From NCBI RefSeq assembly GCF_023704175.1, contig NZ_CP084530.1, positions 2,130,001 through 2,194,000 on the forward strand: a DNA stretch of 64,000 bases, read 5' to 3'. This stretch comes from Paenibacillus sp. YPG26 (GTDB lineage: Bacteria; Bacillota; Bacilli; Paenibacillales; Paenibacillaceae). The position numbers were made by a program, and so were the translations under genes. The notes under the pieces are model-generated. The model was given only the letters and a program-made list of their open reading frames with translations. It searched no databases and was not told the origin of the DNA. This document shows, in pieces, positions 27,006-34,906 of the stretch; position 1 is the first letter of the stretch; each line of letters starts with the position of its first letter.

Positions 27006-27046
27006 AGTCTGTAGACCTGCTCCTTTCGGAACTTTGTCTACAGACT
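27006..27046 (-). terminator. inward-facing hairpin at the right end of the IS
   Basis: AGTCTGTAGAC (27006-27016) pairs with GTCTACAGACT (27036-27046). On the minus strand it is followed by six T. It would block readthrough from the GH4 gene into the transposase. Confidence 0.6.
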
Positions 27047-27096
27047 GGAGCCACCTCAGGTGGCTCTTCTATTTAGAGACAAGAACTCAATTTCAC

Positions 27097-28602
27097 TCAC
27101 TTCACCTCTGCAGGCCGTTCCTTTGCTTTATCGGATTCCCCCGCATTCCGGCTCGCTTCTTCCCGGTTCTCCATCATCTCATCGACCGTCTTGACCTTTA
27201 ATCTTGCGGCTCCTTTATATTCCTTCGTGGGAAGCAGATTGCCTTTCGACTGCCGATCCTTCGCCTGAGCTATAGCTTCCGAATATTGAGGAAGCCACGG
27301 CTCTTGAGCCACGAGCATCTCATCGACAAGCTGCCAGATTTCTTTGGGATTACATACAGCACCGACAAGTGGATCCATCATCATCGCCTGGCGAAGCAGC
27401 AGATCGTCACCTGCTATCGCAGCCTCAACAGCGAGCCGCTGCACGGAGATGCTTGCATTGCAGACGGCTGCGCAGCCCATCGGCAGATCGCCAACATGCG
27501 GCATGGAGATGCCGTTCCGATCCACATAACCTGGAGCTTCTATAATAGCGTCATCTGGAAGGTTCGGGATAATTCCATGATTAACGACATTGAAGTGCCC
27601 CCTGTAGACCCGGCCAGTCTCCAGGCCTTCAATGATATAAGATCCATGCTCCTGACCGCAGTGCTCCGCGCTGTACTTCATCGCAGGCTCCTTCATCCAG
27701 TTCGGAAAATCAGTCTCGAACCAATTGCGGCCTTCCGTACACACCCTTAAATATCCACCTGTCTCCCCGTTGATCCACGTGCCCAAATCGATCCACTCTT
27801 CAATCTCCTCTGGACGCTTGCGGTACCAAGGTACATACTCGCTCAGATGTCCATTCGACTCTGTGCTGTAGTAGCCGAAGCGTCTAAGCATATCGATGCG
27901 GACTTTCTCAGTCACTTTGAATTCGGGATGATTCTCAAAGGCTTCCAGCAGCTTCCCCGTCATATCAGCGCCGTTATGTTTGACCTGCACATACCAGGTC
28001 TGATGATTAATGCCGGCACAGATGATGTCTACTTCCTCCTGCTTCAGACCGAGTGCTTCGGCGATCTGCCAATGTCCACCCTGGACGCCGTGGCATAATC
28101 CGATTGTGCGCACGCCGCCGTATTTGTTACATGCCCAGGTCAGCATAGCCATGGGATTCGCATAATTCAGCAGCAGACAGTCTGGATGCGCTACCTCTCG
28201 GATGTCTTTGCAGATATTCATCATTTCTGCGATACCCCGCTGTCCATACATAATCCCGCCAGCACACAGCGTATCCCCTACACATTGGTCGATTCCATAT
28301 TTCAGCGGAATATCCACATCCATCTGGAAGGCTTCAAGTCCCCCGATCCGCACAACGGTAAATATATACTTGGCATTCTTCAGGGCCTCCCGGCGGTTAA
28401 GCGATGCCTGAATCTGTATGTTAAGGCCATTCTCGTCGATATCCCTCTGACATAGTTCGGTAACCATATCCAGATTATGCTGATTGATATCGGTAAACGC
28501 CACTTCAATATCCTTAAACTCTGGGACTGACAGCAGATCCCGCAGCAGCCCTCTCGTGAATCCGATACTGCCCGCTCCAATAAAAGCAATCTTGAACGAC
28601 AT
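27097..28602 (-). CDS. GH4-family alpha-galactosidase/alpha-glucosidase
   Basis: This 501-residue protein belongs to glycoside hydrolase family 4, which cleaves glycosides by an NAD- and Mn-dependent redox mechanism. It has the nucleotide loop IAFIGAGSIGFTRGLL (residues 5-20), LLLNYANPMAMLTW, metal-binding GLCHGVQGGHW and GINHQTWY. The layout is closest to MelA-type alpha-galactosidases. The C-terminal 45 or so residues are charged and exceed the usual 430-450 length; the stop lies 30 bases from the IS, but the catalytic part is whole. The ATG follows GGGAGG. The AraC regulator upstream and a cre-like site suggest sugar control. Confidence 0.87.
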   Translation of the reverse strand: MSFKIAFIGAGSIGFTRGLLRDLLSVPEFKDIEVAFTDINQHNLDMVTELCQRDIDENGLNIQIQASLNRREALKNAKYIFTVVRIGGLEAFQMDVDIPLKYGIDQCVGDTLCAGGIMYGQRGIAEMMNICKDIREVAHPDCLLLNYANPMAMLTWACNKYGGVRTIGLCHGVQGGHWQIAEALGLKQEEVDIICAGINHQTWYVQVKHNGADMTGKLLEAFENHPEFKVTEKVRIDMLRRFGYYSTESNGHLSEYVPWYRKRPEEIEEWIDLGTWINGETGGYLRVCTEGRNWFETDFPNWMKEPAMKYSAEHCGQEHGSYIIEGLETGRVYRGHFNVVNHGIIPNLPDDAIIEAPGYVDRNGISMPHVGDLPMGCAAVCNASISVQRLAVEAAIAGDDLLLRQAMMMDPLVGAVCNPKEIWQLVDEMLVAQEPWLPQYSEAIAQAKDRQSKGNLLPTKEYKGAARLKVKTVDEMMENREEASRNAGESDKAKERPAEVK

Positions 28603-28663
28603 GATTTAGCCTCCCTTGTGACTCTTGAACAGTCTGGTGCATCCAAATGTTCAGGGCCTATCC

Positions 28664-28692
28664 TTATAAGTCGGATTGTATCAGCTTCACAA
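28664..28692 (-). promoter_or_regulatory. candidate promoter of the GH4 gene
   Basis: Minus-strand TTGTGA (28687-28692), 17 bases, TTATAA (28664-28669), about 60 bases before the ATG. Confidence 0.4.
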
Positions 28693-28693
28693 G

Positions 28694-28707
28694 AGAAAGC
28701 GTTATCA
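28694..28707. promoter_or_regulatory. cre-like site (CcpA)
   Basis: AGAAAGCGTTATCA differs from the cre consensus TGWNANCGNTNWCA only at the first base and sits directly upstream of the -35 box. Carbon catabolite control of the GH4 gene is likely. Confidence 0.55.
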
Positions 28708-28744
28708 AAATCCTATCCGCATAGATCTTAAATGTTCAAAATCC

Positions 28745-29635
28745 TCACCTCGGGCTCCTGAATTCCTGCGGGGTCCGCCCTGTGATCTTCTTGAACAGCG
28801 TACTGAAATACTGGGAACTGTTAATCCCCACATAGTCTGGGATCTCTACTACCGGAATGTCCGTATGGGTAAGCAGCATCTGTGCTTTCTCTATCCGGTA
28901 TGAAGTCAGAAACTCAGTAATCGTTCGGCCGGTACAAGCTTTGAAAATACGGTGTACATAACCAGGATGAAGGTTAACTGAACCGGCCATGTCCTTGACT
29001 TGGATATCCCGGTCATAATTCTGGTGAATGTACCGGATCAATGTACTCACATATTCATTGCTCTCATAAGCTTCATTGGCAGTGACCTCCACCGCAAGCG
29101 TGGCTATACGAATGATCAGCTGGGAGAGCAGCAGGCTTATCATCAGCTGATTATCCGATGTCTTGGCATCCATCTCATGGATTAGGTTCTTAAGCGTGGG
29201 ATAGATATCCCCATTCTCTCTTAACAGGACATAGGGCACCTTTAGCGCCAGAAGCCGGGCAACAGCCTGGTTCCCTTCAGCCATTCCCTTCATGCTTGGA
29301 GCAGCCGAGTCCTCTTCAGCGAAATGAAATTCCACATTCAGCATTCTGCAAGGACTTCCCTTGTCCACATGCAGCTTGTGGGTGACGTCCGCGTCTATCA
29401 GGATAAAATCACCTTTCTTCATTCGGATAGACTGCGATTCTGTATCCACCCTGCACGTGCCGGAGATGACATACATCACCTCCACACGGTTATGTCTATG
29501 AAACTTCATCTCGAAACCATCCCATTGCTTATAATAATAAGCTGCAATCTGCGGAATATAAGCACCTTCCAGCAGCTTGGGCTCGTACAAGCTGTAAGTG
29601 CGTTTAAGAATATCCTCACCCCCGTTGGCAGCCAT
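28745..29635 (-). CDS. AraC-family transcriptional regulator
   Basis: This 296-residue protein has an N-terminal cupin-like sensing domain (MKFHRHNRVEVMYVISG, KKGDFILIDADVTH) and a C-terminal pair of helix-turn-helix motifs (YIHQNYDRDIQVKDMAGSVN and YVHRIFKACTGRTITEFLTSYRIEKA, ending SSQYFSTLFKKITGRTPQEFR). It lies upstream of the GH4 gene on the same strand and probably activates it in response to a sugar. The ribosome site before the ATG is weak. Confidence 0.9.
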   Translation of the reverse strand: MAANGGEDILKRTYSLYEPKLLEGAYIPQIAAYYYKQWDGFEMKFHRHNRVEVMYVISGTCRVDTESQSIRMKKGDFILIDADVTHKLHVDKGSPCRMLNVEFHFAEEDSAAPSMKGMAEGNQAVARLLALKVPYVLLRENGDIYPTLKNLIHEMDAKTSDNQLMISLLLSQLIIRIATLAVEVTANEAYESNEYVSTLIRYIHQNYDRDIQVKDMAGSVNLHPGYVHRIFKACTGRTITEFLTSYRIEKAQMLLTHTDIPVVEIPDYVGINSSQYFSTLFKKITGRTPQEFRSPR

Positions 29636-29712
29636 GCTAACCCTTGATATCGTATCGAACTAACCGCTCAAGTTCTATTATAATAGGTTGACAGTAGATT
29701 TTCGCAGCAAAA

Positions 29713-29783
29713 ATCCCTCTACAACCTAACGACCAGACCTTCTGGGCAAAGGTCTCAACCAGCATCGTTACTCGTAAAGGGAT
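29713..29783 (-). ncRNA. nested three-helix RNA element, terminator-like
   Basis: Three nested pairings are visible: ATCCCT/AGGGAT (29713-29718 with 29778-29783), TAACGA/TCGTTA (29727-29732 with 29765-29770) and AGACCTT/AAGGTCT (29735-29741 with 29749-29755, 7-base loop). Read on the minus strand the outer helix is followed by five T, so it may end the haemoglobin transcript. It does not match a riboswitch class I know. Confidence 0.4.
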
Positions 29784-29826
29784 ATATAGTTACGGCGGCC
29801 TCCTTAGTCGCTTTTCTCTCTTAAGT

Positions 29827-30183
29827 CTATTTATATATAATATCTCCGCGAAGAGACTCTACCTTATCCAAGGCAGCGGCAATATCTTCTTCGCCTACCC
29901 CGAAATGAGCTAGCGCCTCACCCAGATGCTTGACAATGGCATTGAAATGCTCTGGCTGAAGATTCATCCCGGTGTGAACCTTAGCCATGGCTCCTCCTGT
30001 ATACTGGTTGGGCCCGCCCAAGGCATAGCTAATAAATTTGGTCTGGTGGGCACGCTGTTTGGTCATATCCGTATTCTCGAAGAAATGATTCACTTCACTA
30101 TCGGCCAACACCAGATCATAGAAATAATCCACAACTTTAGCTATTGTGCCTTCACCGCCTAATTTCTCGTATAAAGTGCTCAT
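29827..30183 (-). CDS. truncated haemoglobin (group I-like)
   Basis: This 118-residue haem protein has the short 2-over-2 globin pattern: MSTLYEKLGGEGTIAKVVDYFYDLVL with the B-helix Tyr pair (residues 20 and 22), HQTKF with a distal Gln, GGP, and the proximal His at residue 70 in KVHTGMNLQ. Such globins bind oxygen and nitric oxide and often detoxify NO. The position close to porphyrin and nitrite reductase genes fits that. A palindromic site lies on its promoter. Confidence 0.92.
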   Translation of the reverse strand: MSTLYEKLGGEGTIAKVVDYFYDLVLADSEVNHFFENTDMTKQRAHQTKFISYALGGPNQYTGGAMAKVHTGMNLQPEHFNAIVKHLGEALAHFGVGEEDIAAALDKVESLRGDIIYK

Positions 30184-30228
30184 AAAGTCATCTCCTATTC
30201 GATTGATATGGTTAACTTACCCATCCAC

Positions 30229-30261
30229 TGTAATATAATACATTACACAATCCGGCTACAA
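30229..30261 (-). promoter_or_regulatory. haemoglobin promoter with palindromic operator
   Basis: Minus-strand TTGTAG (30256-30261), 18 bases, TATATT (30232-30237). Over the -10 lies a perfect inverted repeat TGTAAT-N7-ATTACA (30229-30247). Its place on the -10 suits a repressor; an NO- or redox-sensing regulator such as NsrR is possible but the match to its consensus is only partial. Confidence 0.5.
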
Positions 30262-30309
30262 ACAACTCTTTGTTAATCCTAACTGTCTCAAGGGAATATA
30301 GACATCCAG

Positions 30310-31764
30310 TTATTGGGCAAGGAGTCTGTCTGATAGAACCTTCGCGGCCTGCTCACCTTGAGAAATGCAATCGGGGATACCCACACCGTCGTATCCTGAA
30401 CCGCATATTAGCACTCCAGGATAGCGCACAGACATCACTGTTCGCAGACTCGAAATTCTATCTTTATGGCCAACCCTGTACTGGGGCATGGATTCGGGCA
30501 TATGGGATACCACGCACAGCTCGGGTTCTGCAGTAATTCCCATAATGTCAGTTAATTCTTCTCTTACCTTCCTTGTCAGCTCCAGGTCTCCCATATTCAC
30601 ATCTGCTTCGGCACCGGCCCGGCCTATATAGGCTCTAAGCAGGATCTTGTCCTCTGGTGCGGTATGCAGCCACTTGAAGGATGTCCAGGTGCACGCCGTC
30701 ATCAGCCTGCCCTCCGATCTTGGGATCACGAATCCCGAGCCAGTGAGCTTGGTGCGAATCTCACTCGCCTTGTAGCCTAATGCGACATTGGCAACAGATA
30801 CATAGGGCACAGAGCCGAAGGCTTCCGATTCTCCAAAGCCATCCAGCAGCTTGCCGCAGGCAAAAGCGGGAACCGCCAGGATGACGGCATCTACCGGATA
30901 ACTTTCCCCCGTATCCAGCCTGATCTGATATAGATCACCCTCCCGGCGTATGGACTCAATCGCGCAGCCTTTCAATATAGCAGCCGAGGAAAGCTCGCTT
31001 TCCAGCTTCTCGATGAGCGTCGACAGACCCTTCTTAAAAGTGAGGAACATACTCCGCTTGGCAATTTCAGGCAGCTCCCTTGCTGGTTCTGGAGTTCCAG
31101 AGGATGCTGCTGAGGACGCTGCCGTTCTACCGGCCATCATTCCAAGAATCAGACTGCGATACCTGCTCTCAATCTCATGGAACTGGGGAAAGGTAGACTG
31201 CAGGCTCAGCATACTGGTATCTCCGGCATAAATACCTGCAAGCAGCGGTTCAACCAGACGTTCAAGTACCTCCTTGCCAATTCTCCGCTCAATGAAGTCG
31301 CCGAGGGCTTCATCCCCCTTCCCTCTCCTTCTTGGAAGAATCAGATCCATCGCCGCCCTTGCCTTCCCTTGAATTGAGATTAAGTCTGTTGTGATAAAAG
31401 GCCCTACTTTCGTCGGTATTCCGAGAGCCAGTCCGGCCGGCATCTGCCGCAGCTTCCCCCGGTGTAATATGTAATTCGTTCTCGCCGCCGGGTTCGTGCC
31501 TGTTAACTCGCTCTCCAGACCGAGAGACTGTGCCAGGCGCAAGGCAGCAGCCTTCCGTCCGATAAATGAATCAGGCCCTCTCTCGATAATATAGCCATCT
31601 TGGCGTATTGTACGGATTTTGCCTCCTAATTCATTACTCTTCTCCATAATTGTGAGCTCAAGCGGTCTCCCTGCCTTCTCAAAATAAGTCTTCAAGTAAT
31701 ACGCGGCACTCAGTCCGCTGATTCCTCCACCAATGACAGCTATTCTTGGAACGTTATTACACAT
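30310..31764 (-). CDS. hemY: HemY/CgoX-type protoporphyrinogen/coproporphyrinogen oxidase
   Basis: This 484-residue flavoprotein has the FAD-binding VIGGGISGLSAAYYLK (residues 10-25), EKSNELGGKIRT, and ERGPDSFI typical of HemY. A second FAD segment lies near the C-terminus (GSGYDGVGIPDCISQGEQAA). In Firmicutes HemY oxidises coproporphyrinogen III to coproporphyrin III in haem synthesis. It stands alone here, away from hemE and hemH. Divergent from the DUF2249 gene across an Fnr-type box, so anaerobic control could affect both. Confidence 0.9.
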   Translation of the reverse strand: MCNNVPRIAVIGGGISGLSAAYYLKTYFEKAGRPLELTIMEKSNELGGKIRTIRQDGYIIERGPDSFIGRKAAALRLAQSLGLESELTGTNPAARTNYILHRGKLRQMPAGLALGIPTKVGPFITTDLISIQGKARAAMDLILPRRRGKGDEALGDFIERRIGKEVLERLVEPLLAGIYAGDTSMLSLQSTFPQFHEIESRYRSLILGMMAGRTAASSAASSGTPEPARELPEIAKRSMFLTFKKGLSTLIEKLESELSSAAILKGCAIESIRREGDLYQIRLDTGESYPVDAVILAVPAFACGKLLDGFGESEAFGSVPYVSVANVALGYKASEIRTKLTGSGFVIPRSEGRLMTACTWTSFKWLHTAPEDKILLRAYIGRAGAEADVNMGDLELTRKVREELTDIMGITAEPELCVVSHMPESMPQYRVGHKDRISSLRTVMSVRYPGVLICGSGYDGVGIPDCISQGEQAAKVLSDRLLAQ

Positions 31765-31820
31765 TTAGTATCCCCTGCCCCGCTTTTTTGTGTTAACGTA
31801 CCATAACTAAAATTCAGCAT

Positions 31821-31863
31821 TTGTGACAGTAATCACAAGGTCCTCAAGGCGATGGCCTATAAT
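31821..31863 (+). promoter_or_regulatory. Fnr-type box and -10 of the DUF2249-nirK operon
   Basis: TTGTGA-N6-TCACAA (31821-31838) is a perfect palindrome. TATAAT lies at 31858-31863, which places the palindrome centre about 41 bases before the predicted start site, the classical class II activator position for Fnr/CRP proteins. Rex uses a nearly identical sequence, but as a repressor. Confidence 0.65.
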
Positions 31864-31924
31864 CTTAATAAGAGGACCCTCATTCGGTCCCAGCTATTCA
31901 ACACATCCGAGGAGGAAGATACAC

Positions 31925-32158
31925 ATGAACGAATATACATCCACCGTGAACGCTACAGAATATCCCCCACAGCTTAAGCACAAGGTGATCTTTGAGACCT
32001 TTGATGAGCTGGAGCCAGAACAGGCCATGCTGCTCGTCAACGACCATGATCCCCTGCCCCTGTACTATCAATTCGCGGCAACCCGCGTGGATCAATTCAG
32101 CTGGGAGTACATTGAACAAGGTCCCGAATGGTTCCGTGTAAAAATAACCAAACAGTAA
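31925..32158 (+). CDS. DUF2249 small protein
   Basis: This 77-residue protein matches DUF2249: FETFDELEPEQAMLLVNDHDPLPLYYQF followed by WEYIEQGPEWFRVKI. The fold is TusA/SirA-like and such proteins cluster with denitrification and haem-copper genes; the function is unknown. The start at 31925 follows GAGGAGG; the frame extends upstream without a ribosome site. It is first in the operon with the copper nitrite reductase. Confidence 0.85.
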   Translation: MNEYTSTVNATEYPPQLKHKVIFETFDELEPEQAMLLVNDHDPLPLYYQFAATRVDQFSWEYIEQGPEWFRVKITKQ

Positions 32159-32293
32159 AGAGAACAATCGGGGATCCGGTGACTTCTGCTTCTGCCAATA
32201 GCAAGCAGCCTGCCAGCTGAATTCCCCGCTCTTCCCAAAAGGAGGCTGTTCGAGATCACAATAAAGATTAGGTCTGTACAAGCTGCCTTACTT

Positions 32294-33226
32294 ATGCTTG
32301 TCATCCTGTTAATTATTGGAGGCTGCGATTGGAGCGTAGGTCAGCCAGCTGAATCCAGGCTGCCCTCTGGCAAGCCTGAAGTGCAGCGGCTGAATCAACC
32401 TCCGGTGCCGCCGGTAATCAGACGCAAGGGCAGAGAAGTATTTATTGAAATGACCGCCCAGATCACGCAGATTGAAATCTCCAAAGGTGTGCCTTATGAA
32501 GCCTGGACGTTCGGAGGCACCGTACCTGGACCCCTAATTCGGGTGAAAGAGGGGGATCAGCTTCATTTTACATTGAACAATATCGATCCCGAGACGCCTC
32601 ATTCCATGGACTTTCATGCCGTGCATGCGGCTCCGAACCACAAATTCACCGATGTCATGCCAGGTGACAGGATGACCTTCAGCTATCCGGCGAATTCGCC
32701 GGGTGTGTTCATGTATCATTGCGGGACCAAGCCGGTACTTATGCATTTGGCCAATGGCATGTATGGCATGATTATTGTTGAACCGAAGGATGGATACCCT
32801 ACCGATCAACAAGTAGACCGGGAATATATGATCGTGCAGAGCGAATGGTACAAAGAGAATGACTACCAGGATTTCTTGAACGGCAGGCCGCGCTATGTTG
32901 TCTTTAACGGGGACAACTTCACCCTGACCGATCACCCTCTGACAGCGAGGACGGGGGACCGGGTAAGGTTATATGTGCTCAACGCCGGCCCGAACGAAGT
33001 ATCTTCCTTCCATGTGGTCGGAACGCTGATGGATACCGTCTATCTCGACGGCAACCCCCTTAATGTTCTGCACGGCATGCAGACCGTGCTGCTGCCAGCA
33101 AGCGGCGGCGCGGTGGTGGAATTTCAGCTGACTGAAGCCGGGGATTATACGATGCTCAGCCATCAGTTCAACCAGGCTTCTAAGGGAGCCGCGGGCCTAA
33201 TTAGAGTTATCCCGGACGGCAAATAA
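32294..33226 (+). CDS. nirK: copper-containing nitrite reductase, lipoprotein
   Basis: NirK reduces nitrite to nitric oxide in denitrification. All copper ligands are visible in the 310-residue frame: type 1 H103, C143, H151 and M156; type 2 H108, H142 and H290; plus catalytic D106 and H240. LLIIGGC is a lipobox, which would anchor the protein outside the membrane. The ATG at 32294 gives only ten residues before the Cys and no positive n-region. In-frame codons upstream encode a KIRS-containing leader, and AAAGGAGG lies 9 bases before an in-frame ATC at 32255, so translation may begin there. Confidence 0.88.
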   Translation: MLVILLIIGGCDWSVGQPAESRLPSGKPEVQRLNQPPVPPVIRRKGREVFIEMTAQITQIEISKGVPYEAWTFGGTVPGPLIRVKEGDQLHFTLNNIDPETPHSMDFHAVHAAPNHKFTDVMPGDRMTFSYPANSPGVFMYHCGTKPVLMHLANGMYGMIIVEPKDGYPTDQQVDREYMIVQSEWYKENDYQDFLNGRPRYVVFNGDNFTLTDHPLTARTGDRVRLYVLNAGPNEVSSFHVVGTLMDTVYLDGNPLNVLHGMQTVLLPASGGAVVEFQLTEAGDYTMLSHQFNQASKGAAGLIRVIPDGK

Positions 33227-33248
33227 TCTTAGTGTCCCGCTCATAGAT

Positions 33249-33276
33249 AAGAGACTGGCATTTATGTCAGTCTCTT
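33249..33276 (+). terminator. hairpin after nirK
   Basis: AAGAGACTG (33249-33257) pairs with CAGTCTCTT (33268-33276), extended by three more pairs around a TTTA loop. No pure T run follows, only TC-rich sequence. Confidence 0.5.
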
Positions 33277-33446
33277 CGTCTTCGTCGTTTAGTATCTTCG
33301 TCTCTTCATCTATTAGTCTCTTAGTCTCTTGCAATTTAATTGAACGTGTCTGAGATTTCGTCCTATAACCCTGACACCGCACCTGAGATCACTCTACTTC
33401 GCTAATACCTTAATTCTACTTCACTTACACCTTAACTCTACTAAAC
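33266..33446. repeat. TC-rich repeats and 22-bp tandem repeat
   Basis: After the nirK hairpin, TCTCTT/TCTTCG units recur to about 33340. From 33393 a 22-base unit starting TCTACTTC is present 2.4 times (33393, 33415, 33437). No gene is supported here. Confidence 0.55.
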
Positions 33447-33492
33447 GAACACAGGTGGCTGTATAAAATTAACTGCCCATGCTAGTGGTCTG

Positions 33493-34674
33493 TTATCTTG
33501 TTAATCTCTTTGGGAGGGAACTAGGAATGTAGGAGCAATAAGGATCGCTCTCCAGATAATCGCCGGTCATCGCATACGCTCTCGCCCTAGATCCCCCGCA
33601 GAGCTCCTTGAACTCGCAGACACCGCACTTGCCCTTCAGAAGGCTCTTGTCACGGAGCTCTCTCATAACAACGGAGCTGCGATAGATCTCGCCAAGCGAT
33701 CTCTCACGGACATTCCCGCATACAACGGGCAGGAACCCGCTGGGGTATACGTCGCCAATATGGCTGATGAACACAAATCCATCGCCGTCATTCACTCCTT
33801 TTGGTGCCCGGCCGAGTAGATCTTCACGCTTCATGACTTGACTTGGTGACGCAGTATTCAATCCTTCAGCAGTCTCAGTATTCTTCCTGCCTCTATTCCC
33901 AGCAGCCTCCGCTGTCCATGAGATTGGCTCTAGTCGCCGACGCTTCATTTCCTGCATATAGACCCGCCGGTAATGAGGCGCCTCCGTAGCCTTGATGCCA
34001 TAAGGAACTCTGCCGGACAGCTCTGCCAGCCATTTCATGACCTCCTCATGCTGCTCGGCAGAAATAATATCCTTAACCATCCCCCGTCCGGTAGGCACTA
34101 AGAAGAATACACTCCATAGCACGGTGCCCATCTCGTGCACTTTCTGCGAGATCGCTTCAAGATCATGAAGATTATAATTTGAGACCGTTGTATTAATCTG
34201 AATCGGAAGCTCAAGCTCCTTCAGCCACTCAATCCCTTTCATGGTCTGATCAAATGAACCTTTGGTCCCCCGAAAGTAATCGTGAATCTCTGCGCAAGAA
34301 CCATCAAGACTGAACGCCCATCTTGACAGTCCAGCCTCCTTGGCTTGCTCAATCGCCGGCTTGGTAACCCTTGGTGTAGCACTTGGTGTCATCGAGACTG
34401 ACAAATGCTTCTCTCTAACGGCGTATTTAATAAGCTCGTAGAGGTCTCGCCGCATCAAGGGATCTCCCCCGGTGAACACGAACAAGGGATTGTCGAGTTC
34501 TGCGATCTGATCAATCAGTCTCTTCCCCTCTTCGAAGGTTAACTGCCGGGGGTCTGCCGTATACTGAGCCTCCGCCCTGCAGTGAAGACATTTAAGCGCG
34601 CATGCGCGAGTAACTTCCCATATAACAATGAACGGCGAGTCGGAGTAATCCCTCTCCTGCTTCATCATATTCAT
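33493..34674 (-). CDS. radical SAM/SPASM protein (NirJ/AhbD-like)
   Basis: This 393-residue protein has the radical SAM cluster motif CALKCLHC (Cx3Cx2C, about residues 25-32), FTGGDPLMR for SAM binding, and a C-terminal SPASM-type cysteine set (CGVCEFKELCGGSRARAYA...DPYC) for a second iron-sulphur cluster. It resembles enzymes that modify haem side chains (NirJ, AhbC/D) and peptide-modifying SPASM enzymes. An Fnr-type box lies upstream, so anaerobic use is likely. Whether it serves haem d1 or another tetrapyrrole is not clear; no other d1 genes are in the window. Confidence 0.82.
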   Translation of the reverse strand: MNMMKQERDYSDSPFIVIWEVTRACALKCLHCRAEAQYTADPRQLTFEEGKRLIDQIAELDNPLFVFTGGDPLMRRDLYELIKYAVREKHLSVSMTPSATPRVTKPAIEQAKEAGLSRWAFSLDGSCAEIHDYFRGTKGSFDQTMKGIEWLKELELPIQINTTVSNYNLHDLEAISQKVHEMGTVLWSVFFLVPTGRGMVKDIISAEQHEEVMKWLAELSGRVPYGIKATEAPHYRRVYMQEMKRRRLEPISWTAEAAGNRGRKNTETAEGLNTASPSQVMKREDLLGRAPKGVNDGDGFVFISHIGDVYPSGFLPVVCGNVRERSLGEIYRSSVVMRELRDKSLLKGKCGVCEFKELCGGSRARAYAMTGDYLESDPYCSYIPSSLPKRLTR

Positions 34675-34734
34675 GCTGATTCCCCCAATCCAAATGTCTG
34701 TTATTCGAAACTAACACACACATGTGGGCAGCAT

Positions 34735-34750
34735 TGTGACAGCTGTCACT
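34735..34750 (-). promoter_or_regulatory. Fnr box upstream of the radical SAM gene
   Basis: TGTGA-N6-TCACT equals the B. subtilis Fnr consensus. A site 41 bases downstream on the minus strand would place the -10 at 34708-34713 (TAGTTT, weak). Confidence 0.6.
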
Positions 34751-34833
34751 TTTCATGAATAATAGGAACCAATATCTAGCCTGAATAGATCAATATCAGC
34801 CGGTGCGCGATGCCTATAAGCGTGCTAACAATA

Positions 34834-34891
34834 AGAAACCCCGCTTGGTTTGAAATGGGTTGGTACTCCCATTCTACAAGGCGGGGTTTCT
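34834..34891 (-). terminator. terminator of the nirBDC operon
   Basis: AGAAACCCCGC (34834-34844) pairs with GCGGGGTTTCT (34881-34891) with an inner AATGGG/CCCATT helix, directly after the transporter gene. Confidence 0.7.
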
Positions 34892-34906
34892 GTCACTTGC
34901 TGTAAT

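Larger units (their letters stand above)
25496..27066 (-). mobile_element. IS1182-type insertion sequence, apparently intact
   Basis: The element carries one full transposase gene. Both ends show the 19-base palindrome GAGCCACCTCAGGTGGCTC (25496-25514 and 27048-27066). Next to it are inverted repeats with matching inner bases (CCAGATTGCAGACAAA on the left, CCAGTCTGTAGACAAA read inward on the right). The palindrome is in the same orientation at both ends, so part of it may be target duplication; the exact ends cannot be fixed from one copy. It separates the GH4 gene from the mocR cluster. Confidence 0.82.

Noticed and set aside
27097..27240. Possible truncation of the GH4 gene by the IS
   Set aside because: The stop codon lies 30 bases outside the IS, and all catalytic motifs and the full domain are present; only the length of the tail is odd.
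32294..33226. Multicopper oxidase/laccase identity for the nirK-like gene
   Set aside because: The two-domain length and the spacing of H103, H108, H142-C143, H151, M156 and H290 match copper nitrite reductase, not three-domain oxidases.
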